Shown piece by piece: positions 1 through 8,065 of a stretch of 64,000 bases of DNA; position 1 is the first letter of the stretch; every line of letters starts with the position of its first letter. The position numbers were made by a program, and so were the translations under genes. A model generated the notes under the pieces. It had not been told where the DNA came from and searched no databases. It saw only the letters and a program-made list of their open reading frames with translations. The stretch comes from VYFG01 sp965248685. Its GTDB lineage: Bacteria; Pseudomonadota; Gammaproteobacteria; Arenicellales; Poriferihabitantaceae. Location of the stretch: NCBI GenBank assembly GCA_965248685.1, contig CBDFKC010000002.1:248001-312000 (forward strand), given 5' to 3'.

Positions 1-595
1 AAAAATCTACTGCTGGAATAGATGGAATTCCACTACCCTCGGACTTGGCAGGTCCAGACAGCTGCTGCTTTATCCAGGTCTTAACATCATCCTTGGAAAT
101 CCGTCCTTTGGCCCCGCTTCCTGCAACCTTGTTGAGGTCGGCTCCGAGTTCCCGGGCGTAGCGACGAATGCCTGGACTCGCATGGGGGGAAGACTTACTG
201 GAATCATCTACCATCGCTGGCAAACTTGGTGGTGGTGTATTAACCGGGGTAGGCTCAGGGGCCGGAGGTGCCTCTTGCGTAGGAGGCTCAGGAATTTCCG
301 GAGCCGCTGGGCTGGCTTCGGGTTCGGTCACTGCGGTATCAGCCGTTTCCTGTGAACTTGCCTCAAGCAGCACAACCAGCGAGCCTTCTGATACCTTGTC
401 GCCGATTGATACTTTAATTTCGTTAATAGTGCCATCCGAAGGGGTGGGGATCTCCATTGAGGCCTTGTCACTTTCCAGGGTGAGTAATGGATCCTCTTTG
501 GTTACCTGATCTCCGACCGCAACCAGAATTTCCACTACTTCGACCTCGGATGATTCACCGATATCAGGAATTTTTATTTCTGTTATTTGAGACAT
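1..595 (-). CDS. aceF: Dihydrolipoamide acetyltransferase (E2 of pyruvate dehydrogenase), N-terminal part
   Basis: This is the 5' part of the E2 gene; the rest lies beyond the left edge. E2 transfers the acetyl group from E1 to CoA through a swinging lipoyl arm and forms the core of the cytoplasmic pyruvate dehydrogenase complex. The reading begins MSQITEIKIPDIGE, and a lipoyl domain follows with the lipoyl lysine at about residue 44 (motif ESDKASMEIP). Next comes a flexible linker rich in Pro, Ala and Glu (about residues 85-125), then a peripheral-subunit-binding domain beginning GIRRYARELGADL. Only one lipoyl domain is visible before the binding domain, whereas some homologues carry two or three. 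It starts 10 bases after the aceE stop, so the two are almost certainly co-transcribed. The catalytic domain cannot be seen. Confidence 0.93.
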   Translation of the reverse strand, partial: MSQITEIKIPDIGESSEVEVVEILVAVGDQVTKEDPLLTLESDKASMEIPTPSDGTINEIKVSIGDKVSEGSLVVLLEASSQETADTAVTEPEASPAAPEIPEPPTQEAPPAPEPTPVNTPPPSLPAMVDDSSKSSPHASPGIRRYARELGADLNKVAGSGAKGRISKDDVKTWIKQQLSGPAKSEGSGIPSIPAVDF

Positions 596-605
596 GTGAA
601 TAATT

Positions 606-3305
606 CTATGCGTTGAGCGGATTAATCTTTTCCGCATCGATTCCGAATTTTTTGATCGCCTTGGTTACCTGTTTGGCTGATACCTGTTCCAGTTCCACTA
701 AGGAATATAAGGCGGCTATCACAATATGATGGGGGTTAACCTCAAAAAACTGGCGCAATTTCTCACGGGTATCGCTGCGACCGTAACCGTCGGTTCCGAG
801 AACATGGTATTGATTGGAAACCCAGGGCCGTATTTGTTCGGCATAAATACGCATATAGTCTGTGGTTGCGATAACCGGCCCCTTGGTGTTTTCCAGGCAG
901 GTTTCTACATAGGACTTTCTGGGTGTTTTTTCTGGATGCAGACGATTATAGCGATCGACGTCTTGGCCATCTCTGGCAAGTTCGTTAAAACTGGTTACGC
1001 TCCAGATATCAGCGCTTATGCCGAATTCATCGTTAAGTATTATGGCGGCGGCTTCGGATTCCCTGAGAATACTGCCGCTGCCAAGCAGTTGAACCTTAAT
1101 TTTATTGGATTTCTTGCCGACAGATTTTAGAAGATACATGCCCCGCAGAATCCCTTCCTCAACCCCTTTTGGCATCGTCGGATGAACGTAATTCTCGTTC
1201 ATTACGGTTATATAGTAGTAAATGCTTTCCTGTTCCTGGTACATCCTCCTGAGCCCGTCCCGGATAATGACCGCCAGCTCGAAGCTGTAAGTGGGATCAT
1301 ATGAGATACAGTTTGGAACCGTGTTGGCGAGAATCAGGCTGTGTCCATCCTGATGTTGCAGTCCTTCACCAGCCAGCGTGGTGCGGCCGGACGTGCCACC
1401 TAGAATAAACCCCCTGGCACGACTGTCTCCAGCCGCCCAGCATAGGTCGCCGACGCGCTGAAATCCAAACATCGAATACAAAATAAAGAAGGGAATAGTA
1501 TGTATATCGTGGCTACTATAGGAGGTTCCTGCAGCGATCCATGAGCACATAGCGCCAGCTTCGTTGATTCCCTCCTGCAACACCTGCCCACTTTTATCTT
1601 CTCGATAAAACATCAGTTGGTCGGCATCCTCAGGTTCGTAGAGCTGACCTTTAGGGGAATAGATGCCGAGTTGCCGGAACATACCTTCCATGCCGAAAGT
1701 CCGGGATTCATCGGGAATTATTGGAATAATATGTTTTTTCAGTTCTTTGTCCCGCACCAGGGTAGATAGAATCCTGACAAAAGCCATGGTAGTGGAAATT
1801 TCCCGATCATCCGTCCCTTCAAGCTGGGCCTTGAACATGTCGAGATCAGGAGCCTTAAAAGTCGGCTTGGATCCCCGATGTCGAGCGGGGAGAGGCCCAC
1901 CCAGCGCGGCGCGCCGCTCCATCAAGTATTGGCATTCAGGTGAATCTGCCGGGGGACGATAAAATGGAGTTTCCGCTACTTGCTTGTCGGTTAACGGGAT
2001 ACTGAAACGGTCTCGGAATTTAAGCATTGCTTCCTCACCCATCTTCTTTTGTTGATGGGTTGCATTTTGACCTTCACCTGCTTCACCCATGCCATATCCT
2101 TTTACGGTCTTGGCCAGAATGACGGTTGGTTGCCCTGTGTGTTGGGTAGCTGAAGCGTATGCCGCATACATTTTATGGGGGTCATGACCACCCCGATTCA
2201 ATCGCCAAATGTCCTCATCAGTCATGTTGGACACCATTTCCTTTAACTCTGGATATTTGCCGAAGAACTTTTCCCGGACATAAGCCCCATCTCTGGCTTT
2301 AAATGCCTGATATTCACCGTCCACAGCTTCTTCCATACGTTGTTTTAGCAATCCTTTATCATCCCGTGCCAACAACGGGTCCCAGTAGGATCCCCAAATC
2401 ACTTTAATAACGTTCCAACCAGCACCTCGGAAATCTCCCTCCAATTCCTGGATTATTTTTCCATTACCCCGCACCGGGCCATCCAGACGTTGCAGGTTAC
2501 AGTTGACTACAAATACCAGGTTATCCAAATTTTCCCGGCCGGCGAGTGCCAGGGCCCCGCGGGATTCGGGCTCATCCATCTCGCCGTCTCCAAGAAATGC
2601 CCAGACTTTGCGATCGCCGGCGTCGATCAAACCGCGATTATGCAGGTACTTCATATAACGCGCCTGATAGATCGCCATAATGGGTCCGAGTCCCATTGAC
2701 ACTGTGGGAAACTGCCAGAAGTCTTCCATTAACCAGGGATGAGGATAGGACGACAGCCCCTGACCATCAACTTCCTGGCGAAACAGGCAAAGTTTGTCTT
2801 CATCTAGCCGTCGCTCAAGATAAGCGCGGGCGTAGAAACCTGGTGCACAGTGACCCTGCACAAACAACATGTCACCCAGTTGCTTTTCACTGGATCCCCG
2901 CCAGAAGTGGTTCATCCCAACGTCATACAACGTAGCAGCCGAGGCGAAGCTTGCGATATGGCCTCCGAGTTCACTGGATATACGATTAGCCCGCACCACC
3001 ATAGCCATTGCATTCCATCGGATTAACGCGCGAATTCGCCGCTCGAGCGCATGATCACCATCGCTGCGCTGCTCCATATGTAATGGAATGGTGTTAACGT
3101 AGGCCGTATTTGGTTGGTAGGGGATATGAATCCCGGATCGACGTGCCGTATCGATCATGGTTTCAATCAGAAAATGGGCGCGTTGATCCCCCCCGTGCTT
3201 AATAACTGATTTCAACGAATCAAGCCACTCAGAGGTCTCTAATGGGTCACTATCTATATGGGCGTTATCGTTCATCTGGCGTGAAGTATTAGAATTGTTG
3301 GGCAC
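606..3305 (-). CDS. aceE: Pyruvate dehydrogenase E1 component, homodimeric type
   Basis: Thiamine-diphosphate enzyme that decarboxylates pyruvate and acetylates the lipoyl group of AceF. At about 899 residues it matches the single-chain gammaproteobacterial E1 rather than the alpha/beta type. The ThDP/Mg motif is seen at GDGEMDEPES followed by an NLDNLVFVVNCN stretch, and further conserved blocks lie around RGFILGGTSGRTTLAGEGLQ. The longest frame starts with GTG at 3305; an ATG at 3275 (MNDNAHIDSDPLE) aligns better with the known N-terminus of pseudomonad AceE. Neither has a clear ribosome-binding site, so the start is open. aceF follows 10 bases downstream. The gene diverges from rpsF. Confidence 0.97.
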   Translation of the reverse strand: MPNNSNTSRQMNDNAHIDSDPLETSEWLDSLKSVIKHGGDQRAHFLIETMIDTARRSGIHIPYQPNTAYVNTIPLHMEQRSDGDHALERRIRALIRWNAMAMVVRANRISSELGGHIASFASAATLYDVGMNHFWRGSSEKQLGDMLFVQGHCAPGFYARAYLERRLDEDKLCLFRQEVDGQGLSSYPHPWLMEDFWQFPTVSMGLGPIMAIYQARYMKYLHNRGLIDAGDRKVWAFLGDGEMDEPESRGALALAGRENLDNLVFVVNCNLQRLDGPVRGNGKIIQELEGDFRGAGWNVIKVIWGSYWDPLLARDDKGLLKQRMEEAVDGEYQAFKARDGAYVREKFFGKYPELKEMVSNMTDEDIWRLNRGGHDPHKMYAAYASATQHTGQPTVILAKTVKGYGMGEAGEGQNATHQQKKMGEEAMLKFRDRFSIPLTDKQVAETPFYRPPADSPECQYLMERRAALGGPLPARHRGSKPTFKAPDLDMFKAQLEGTDDREISTTMAFVRILSTLVRDKELKKHIIPIIPDESRTFGMEGMFRQLGIYSPKGQLYEPEDADQLMFYREDKSGQVLQEGINEAGAMCSWIAAGTSYSSHDIHTIPFFILYSMFGFQRVGDLCWAAGDSRARGFILGGTSGRTTLAGEGLQHQDGHSLILANTVPNCISYDPTYSFELAVIIRDGLRRMYQEQESIYYYITVMNENYVHPTMPKGVEEGILRGMYLLKSVGKKSNKIKVQLLGSGSILRESEAAAIILNDEFGISADIWSVTSFNELARDGQDVDRYNRLHPEKTPRKSYVETCLENTKGPVIATTDYMRIYAEQIRPWVSNQYHVLGTDGYGRSDTREKLRQFFEVNPHHIVIAALYSLVELEQVSAKQVTKAIKKFGIDAEKINPLNA

Positions 3306-3369
3306 AGTATAGCATTGGAGTCAGCCCCATTGCTGGCTTCAAACCCAGGCTTCTCAGGGATTTCGATGG

Positions 3370-3398
3370 TTAATAATCCCTTGTTTTAGGCTATACAA
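3370..3398 (-). promoter_or_regulatory. Candidate sigma70 promoter for aceEF
   Basis: On the minus strand, TTGTAT (3393-3398) and TATTAA (3370-3375) are separated by 17 bases and lie 65-95 bases upstream of the aceE start. It overlaps the opposite-strand rpsF promoter candidate, so the two could interfere. Assigned by consensus matching only. Confidence 0.35.
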
Positions 3399-3409
3399 TT
3401 GGATAGAAT
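3381..3409 (+). promoter_or_regulatory. Candidate sigma70 promoter for rpsF-rpsR-rplI
   Basis: TTGTTT (3381-3386), a 17-base spacer and TAGAAT (3404-3409) precede rpsF by about 80 bases. The leader that follows could hold ribosomal-protein autoregulatory structure, but I could not identify one. Confidence 0.4.
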
Positions 3410-3487
3410 CCGCGCTCTTTATTTTTACTAACTCCTTTCTTTACCGGCAAACTCAGCCTGGAAAGATACAACCCACAGGGAGATCCA

Positions 3488-4009
3488 ATGCGACACTATG
3501 AAATCGTGTTTCTAGTCCATCCGGACCAGAGCGAACAAGTTCCCGCCATGATTGACCGATATAAGGATATGGTCAGCGCTGGCGATGGTCAAACTCACCG
3601 TACCGAAGATTGGGGGCGGCGCCGTCTGGCATATTCTATAAATGATGTGCACAAAGCACATTACGTGATGTTTAATGTTGAATGCTCCCTCGATGTCTTG
3701 CGCGAAATTGAGCGAAATTTTAAGTTCAACGACTCGATCCTTCGCCATCTGGTTATTCGCTGTAACGAGGCCATTACCGAGGAATCGAATTTCTCTAAAG
3801 CCAAAGCCGAGGAAGATCGAATCGAGGCAGAAAAGAAGAAGTCCGCGGAGTCCCGCGCGACCAGTGCAAGTGATTCCAGTGCAGCAAAGGGTGCTGACGA
3901 TACAGTTGCAGCAAAAGGTACCGACGATGCAAGTGCAGATTCGGCGGAAGAAAACGGGTCAAGCGACGAAGCTGATACCAAAACCGTTCAACCAGAGGAG
4001 GACAAGTAA
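3488..4009 (+). CDS. rpsF: 30S ribosomal protein S6
   Basis: S6 binds 16S rRNA in the small-subunit platform together with S18. The family fold fills residues 1 to about 100 (MRHYEIVFLVHPDQ, then GRRRLAYSIN and a run ending ILRHLVIRC). After this the protein carries an unusually long, low-complexity acidic tail to residue 173, rich in Asp, Glu, Ser and Ala, with a near-repeat AAKGADD/AAKGTDD. S6 is commonly about 95-140 residues, so the tail is longer than usual; E. coli S6 carries a short tail to which RimK adds glutamates. A GGGAG ribosome-binding site sits 7 bases before the ATG. The stop codon overlaps the rpsR start by one base. Confidence 0.96.
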   Translation: MRHYEIVFLVHPDQSEQVPAMIDRYKDMVSAGDGQTHRTEDWGRRRLAYSINDVHKAHYVMFNVECSLDVLREIERNFKFNDSILRHLVIRCNEAITEESNFSKAKAEEDRIEAEKKKSAESRATSASDSSAAKGADDTVAAKGTDDASADSAEENGSSDEADTKTVQPEEDK

Positions 4010-4272
4010 TGGCTGCCAAGAAAAAGAAAGGTGCACCTCCAAGAAGGTCATTTCAACGTCGCCCCAGGTTTTGTAAGTTTACAGCGGACGGAATCGAGTC
4101 TATTGACTATAAAGATCTGGAGATATTGAAGGCCAACATCAGTGATACTGGAAAAATTCTGCCTCGTCGAACAACAGGTACTAAGGCCCATTTTCAACGC
4201 CAGCTAGCGACTGCGGTAAAGCGAGCGCGATTTTTAGCGTTGATTCCCTATACCGATCAGCACGACAACTAG
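4009..4272 (+). CDS. rpsR: 30S ribosomal protein S18
   Basis: S18 partners S6 on the small-subunit platform. The 87-residue protein has the expected basic N-terminus and the core segments FCKFTADGIESIDYKD and LPRRTTGTKAHFQRQL, followed by AVKRARFLALIPYT. It overlaps the last base of rpsF (TAATG), which implies translational coupling, and rplI follows after 9 bases. Lengths and order are normal. Confidence 0.97.
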   Translation: MAAKKKKGAPPRRSFQRRPRFCKFTADGIESIDYKDLEILKANISDTGKILPRRTTGTKAHFQRQLATAVKRARFLALIPYTDQHDN

Positions 4273-4281
4273 GACAGATCA

Positions 4282-4788
4282 ATGGAAATAATTTTGCTAG
4301 AGAAAATTCAAAACCTGGGGGATTTGGGTGAACTGGTCAACGTCAAAAATGGCTATGCCCGAAACTACCTGATTCCGCAAAAAAAGGCCATGCGTGCTAC
4401 CGAGGATGCCAAGACCCAGGTTGAAGAGCGACGGCGACAACTTGCTGAGGAAGAAAGCAAGAGGGTCGAGGTTGCGCGCGCCCGGGCTGATCTTGCAGTT
4501 AAGGAAATTTCAGTTAGCCGGCTTTGCAGTGAGGAAGGCAAACTTTATGGTTCAGTCACTCCTGCAGACATTGCTGATTCGGTTACTGAAGCGGGTACCC
4601 GCATTGAGAAATCAGAAGTGTTCCTGCCAGAAGGGCCGATCAAGAACACGGGAGATTTTACAGCAGATATAATCCTGCATCCTGAAGTACGCTTTCAGGT
4701 GGCGGTTAATGTTGTTGGTGAAGAAGGCGCTGCGCCTGACCTTGATCCGGAAGCTGAATCTGATGTTGCGTCAGAAGCAGACGACTAA
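4282..4788 (+). CDS. rplI: 50S ribosomal protein L9
   Basis: L9 binds 23S rRNA near the L1 stalk and helps frame maintenance. The N-terminal domain (residues 1-50) has the typical MEIILLEKIQNLGDLGELVNVKNGYARNYL pattern, split here only for description, followed by the long connecting helix and the C-terminal rRNA-binding domain (about 60-148). At 168 residues it is some 18 longer than the E. coli protein, the excess being an acidic C-terminal tail, echoing the acidic tail on S6. dnaB, its neighbour in many gammaproteobacteria, is 24 kb away here. Confidence 0.96.
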   Translation: MEIILLEKIQNLGDLGELVNVKNGYARNYLIPQKKAMRATEDAKTQVEERRRQLAEEESKRVEVARARADLAVKEISVSRLCSEEGKLYGSVTPADIADSVTEAGTRIEKSEVFLPEGPIKNTGDFTADIILHPEVRFQVAVNVVGEEGAAPDLDPEAESDVASEADD

Positions 4789-4858
4789 GCAGAACTTTCT
4801 GGATCTGATTGACACCATCTTAAGTTGTATCTGCTATAACTAAGTCTGAAGTAGATCG

Positions 4859-4888
4859 ACATCCCGGTATTTTCGGGTACCGGGATGT
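4859..4888 (+). terminator. Strong hairpin after rplI, possible terminator without a U-tract
   Basis: A perfect 11-base-pair stem (ACATCCCGGTA against TACCGGGATGT) encloses an 8-base loop, 70 bases past the rplI stop. No run of T follows, so intrinsic termination would be atypical; it may instead be an mRNA-stabilising stem or the 3' end of a short transcript. The dctP-type gene converges from the other side. Confidence 0.5.
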
Positions 4889-4976
4889 AATCTGAACTCC
4901 GGATTACTGGCCGATTCCCAGAACTACTTTATAAAGTAACTCTGGATAAAGTATAGCCAGATCCATATTGCTAGAA

Positions 4977-6059
4977 TCAGCTGTATCGATAGGGCACGCC
5001 CGCTTTTTGCATGACTTCCGAGTAATTCTTGTAAGCCTGGACAACCTTTGCAGTTCGTGGACTGATTGAGGCTAGTTCATCCCAGAACTCTTCGGAATCT
5101 TTGACTACTTGATCCCATTCATTGGCAGGTATCGTAGTCAACTCCATTTTCTTGCCGTTTACCCGTAGATCAGCTTCTCCACCCCAGTACCAGACCTGAC
5201 GGTAATAGTGGGAGCTATCGATGGACAATTTGAACAATTCCTGTAGGTGTGGAGGAACCGCTTCCCAACTTTTTGAATTGGCGAAATAAGAGCCGCACCA
5301 GGCACCGGTAACGTTGTTGAGCAAGGCGTAATTACAGACGTCAGCCCAGCCAACTTCATAGGCTTCGGTAAAACCGCACCAGGCGACTCCGTCCAGCTCC
5401 CCGGTTTGTATGGCGACTTCAATGTCATCCCAAGGCAGGGTAACTGGTACCAGTCCATATCGAGACAGAAATTTTCCAGCAGTAGGCACACCAAATACCC
5501 GCTTACCCTTCATGTCAGCAAGACTGCGAATAGGATCTTTAGTAAAAATATGGCAAGGATCCCACGCACCAGCGCTTATCCACTCAACGCCTTTAATTTC
5601 GCCATAGGCTTCTGCCCAAATTTCATTTAAACCGTAGTATTTGAAAAGTACGGGCATATCCAGGCTATAGCGGGTAGAAAATGGAAAATACCCACCAAAC
5701 ACGCTGATATCCACTGGAGACGCCATGGTTGCATCATCACTTTGGACTGCATCAATGGTGCCATTTTGCATCGACCGAAACAGCTCGTCAGTTGGCACCA
5801 GTTGGTCGGCATAATACAATTCGATTTCCATCTGTCCGTGAGCAGCAATATTGAACGCTTCAATTTGGGGCAGAATTACGTGAGCGCCAAGAGGTGCTCC
5901 GGAATAGGTTTGAAGCCGCCATTTTATCGGGTTGGATTGCGAATATACGAATGGAGCAGCAGATGCAGCCGCCACCCCGGTAGTCGCCGCAGCGGCTTTC
6001 TTGATAAAACTGCGACGACTTGACGCATCATTACCCTTCTTAGGTGTCTTTTCTTTCAT
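4977..6059 (-). CDS. TRAP transporter solute-binding protein, DctP family, Tat-exported
   Basis: Periplasmic receptor that captures an organic acid and hands it to the DctQM membrane pair. The N-terminus has a twin-arginine signal (SRRSFIK at residues 14-20, then a hydrophobic Ala-rich stretch ending near residue 40), so it is probably exported folded by the Tat system. The mature part shows the DctP-type layout, with a LADMKGKRVFGVPTAGKFL block and a conserved EVAIQTGELDGVAW block near residue 220. At 360 residues it fits the TakP-like branch that binds 2-oxo acids or related monocarboxylates. The substrate cannot be read from sequence alone. It lies 84 bases downstream of dctM in the same operon. 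Confidence 0.93.
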   Translation of the reverse strand: MKEKTPKKGNDASSRRSFIKKAAAATTGVAAASAAPFVYSQSNPIKWRLQTYSGAPLGAHVILPQIEAFNIAAHGQMEIELYYADQLVPTDELFRSMQNGTIDAVQSDDATMASPVDISVFGGYFPFSTRYSLDMPVLFKYYGLNEIWAEAYGEIKGVEWISAGAWDPCHIFTKDPIRSLADMKGKRVFGVPTAGKFLSRYGLVPVTLPWDDIEVAIQTGELDGVAWCGFTEAYEVGWADVCNYALLNNVTGAWCGSYFANSKSWEAVPPHLQELFKLSIDSSHYYRQVWYWGGEADLRVNGKKMELTTIPANEWDQVVKDSEEFWDELASISPRTAKVVQAYKNYSEVMQKAGVPYRYS

Positions 6060-6143
6060 TTTATTCTCCAGTGGTGTTAAAAATAAGAAACACGAAAACT
6101 ATCCGAATTTCACGTCCCGGTTTTGTGGGTTTGGTAAATCATT

Positions 6144-7466
6144 CTATCTGCTATAAACGTATTCTGGCAACCACAGAGCAATTTGCGGAAATGCCATGAT
6201 CAAAATTAACGCCAGGGTCATCACCAGTACAAACGGAATGATCGATCGATAGATATCGACCAGGGTGATTTCCTTAGGCGCCATCGCTCGCATCAAAAAC
6301 AGGTTATAACCAAAAGGTGGTGTCATGTAGGCGATCTGGCAGGTAATGGTATAGAGAACGCCATACCAGATAGGATCAAAACCAAGCACCTTGATTAGTG
6401 GTACGTATAGGGGAGCGACGATAACCAGCATCGCCGTATCATCGAGGAACATTCCCATGACGATATAGGAGAGCTGCATCATGATCAGCACTTCCCAGGG
6501 AGTCAGGTTCCACTTTGTAATAAACAGCGATTCGATCGCTCTTACCGCGCCGATGCCATCGAATACTGCGCCAAAACACAATGCAGCCAAAATAATCCAC
6601 ATAAACATACAAGAGATTCCCAGGGTCTTTCTGAGCGTCTCTTCAATAACTTTTTTGTTTAACCGTCGTTTCGCCCAAGCAGCAATAGTAGCGGCGGTTG
6701 CGCCGACCGCCGAACTCTCTACCAAGCTGGTTATCCCCATGACAAACAGCCCGGTCATCAGAAAAAATATCAGGAATGGAGTTATTCCGGCGCGTAGAAG
6801 TAGCAATTTCTCTTTTAACGGCATTTCGAGTTCTTGCTTGCTGACCGTCGGTCCGAGGCTGGGTTGTAACTTACATCGAACCACAATATAGATGATAAAC
6901 ATCGCGGCCATCATCAAGCCAGGGATTGCACCGGCTAACCAAAGTTTACCAACGGGTTGACGCGCGATCATTCCATAAAGCACTAGAACCACGCTGGGAG
7001 GGACCAGAATGCCGAGTGAACTGCCCGCCTGCACGACACCCGTGATCATAATTTTGTCATAACCCCGCCGCAGCATTTCAGGAAGGGCAATGGTTGCGCC
7101 AATCGCCATTCCGGCAACGCTTAAGCCATTCATCGCGGATATAACCACCATCAACACTATGGTCCCCACTGCTAATCCACCCTTTAGTCCGCCGAACCAG
7201 ACGTGAAACATCCGGTACAGGTCATCAGCAATACCTGATTCTGACAGTATGTATCCCATGTAGACAAACAGCGGCAGAGTTAAAAGGGGATACCAGTTAA
7301 ACAGTTTAAATGCCGCATTAAACGGCATTTCAACTGCACCATTACCATATAGGAGCAACGCGGCGGCGGCAGAGACAAAACCAATCGCACCAAATACACG
7401 CTGGCCGGTCAACAGCATCGCTAACATTGAAGCGAACATTAAAATGGCTATGGATTCGTAACTCAT
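6144..7466 (-). CDS. TRAP transporter large permease, DctM family
   Basis: Sodium-driven secondary transporter subunit with about a dozen hydrophobic segments over 440 residues, in the cytoplasmic membrane. Family blocks include GGLKGGLAVGTIVLM, SVAGMAIGATIALPEMLRRGYD and the C-terminal TCQIAYMTPPFGYNLFLM segment. Its start overlaps the end of dctQ by 4 bases (ATGA), showing translational coupling. It is full length with no sign of decay. The operon order is dctQ-dctM-dctP. Confidence 0.95.
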   Translation of the reverse strand: MSYESIAILMFASMLAMLLTGQRVFGAIGFVSAAAALLLYGNGAVEMPFNAAFKLFNWYPLLTLPLFVYMGYILSESGIADDLYRMFHVWFGGLKGGLAVGTIVLMVVISAMNGLSVAGMAIGATIALPEMLRRGYDKIMITGVVQAGSSLGILVPPSVVLVLYGMIARQPVGKLWLAGAIPGLMMAAMFIIYIVVRCKLQPSLGPTVSKQELEMPLKEKLLLLRAGITPFLIFFLMTGLFVMGITSLVESSAVGATAATIAAWAKRRLNKKVIEETLRKTLGISCMFMWIILAALCFGAVFDGIGAVRAIESLFITKWNLTPWEVLIMMQLSYIVMGMFLDDTAMLVIVAPLYVPLIKVLGFDPIWYGVLYTITCQIAYMTPPFGYNLFLMRAMAPKEITLVDIYRSIIPFVLVMTLALILIMAFPQIALWLPEYVYSR

Positions 7467-7975
7467 GACAGTGTGATTCCTCTAGACTTAGCCAGGTCTT
7501 TGAAAAAGGTAGACACCGTCTGGAGTAACATTAACAGGATACCAAATACCATGATAATTTTTATCGGGATCATCGAGGGGTTCCACTGAGAGAATTTCCG
7601 TTGATCGTATTCAATAGCGTAGATAGTGCTGGAAATAGAGCCGATAAACAGGCAGATCAAGTAGATCAGCAAAAATATTACGGTAAAACTATCAATTCTG
7701 GCCTTGGTCTTTTCGGAGTAACGGTCGTACAGTAGATCCATTCTGACGTGATCGTTAAGTTGCATGGAATACGCTCCACCGACAAAATAATAAGCGGTCA
7801 TGGTGAATTGGGCCATTTCTACGCACCAGGATAATGGCAAATTAATCACGTTACGGGTGATTGATGACACCAGCAAAGTGGCTATCATTAAAAATATTCC
7901 ATACATCGCGAGGCGACCGAATTTTGTCGAAATCCAGTCGACGTATTTAACGTAAGAAACAATTATTTTAGGCAT
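7463..7975 (-). CDS. TRAP transporter small permease, DctQ family
   Basis: Four predicted membrane helices in 170 residues and a conserved SWCVEMAQFTMTAYYFVGGAYSMQ segment identify the small subunit that pairs with DctM. It is the first gene of the three-gene TRAP operon. The 90-base gap before the cyclase gene (7976-8065) lies upstream of it and probably contains the operon promoter, which I could not pick out. Confidence 0.9.
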   Translation of the reverse strand: MPKIIVSYVKYVDWISTKFGRLAMYGIFLMIATLLVSSITRNVINLPLSWCVEMAQFTMTAYYFVGGAYSMQLNDHVRMDLLYDRYSEKTKARIDSFTVIFLLIYLICLFIGSISSTIYAIEYDQRKFSQWNPSMIPIKIIMVFGILLMLLQTVSTFFKDLAKSRGITLS

Positions 7976-8065
7976 CGATTACCTGTCTCCGCTCCAGGGA
8001 AAGTCCGTAGCAGCATACTAACAAAATAAAGAAGCGAGTCAAATTATCCAATTAATTCGGGCGCG

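Noticed and set aside
726..1130. 134-codon plus-strand frame inside aceE
   Set aside because: It is antisense to a strongly conserved gene and has no ribosome-binding site or family resemblance; the same holds for other frames opposite aceE.
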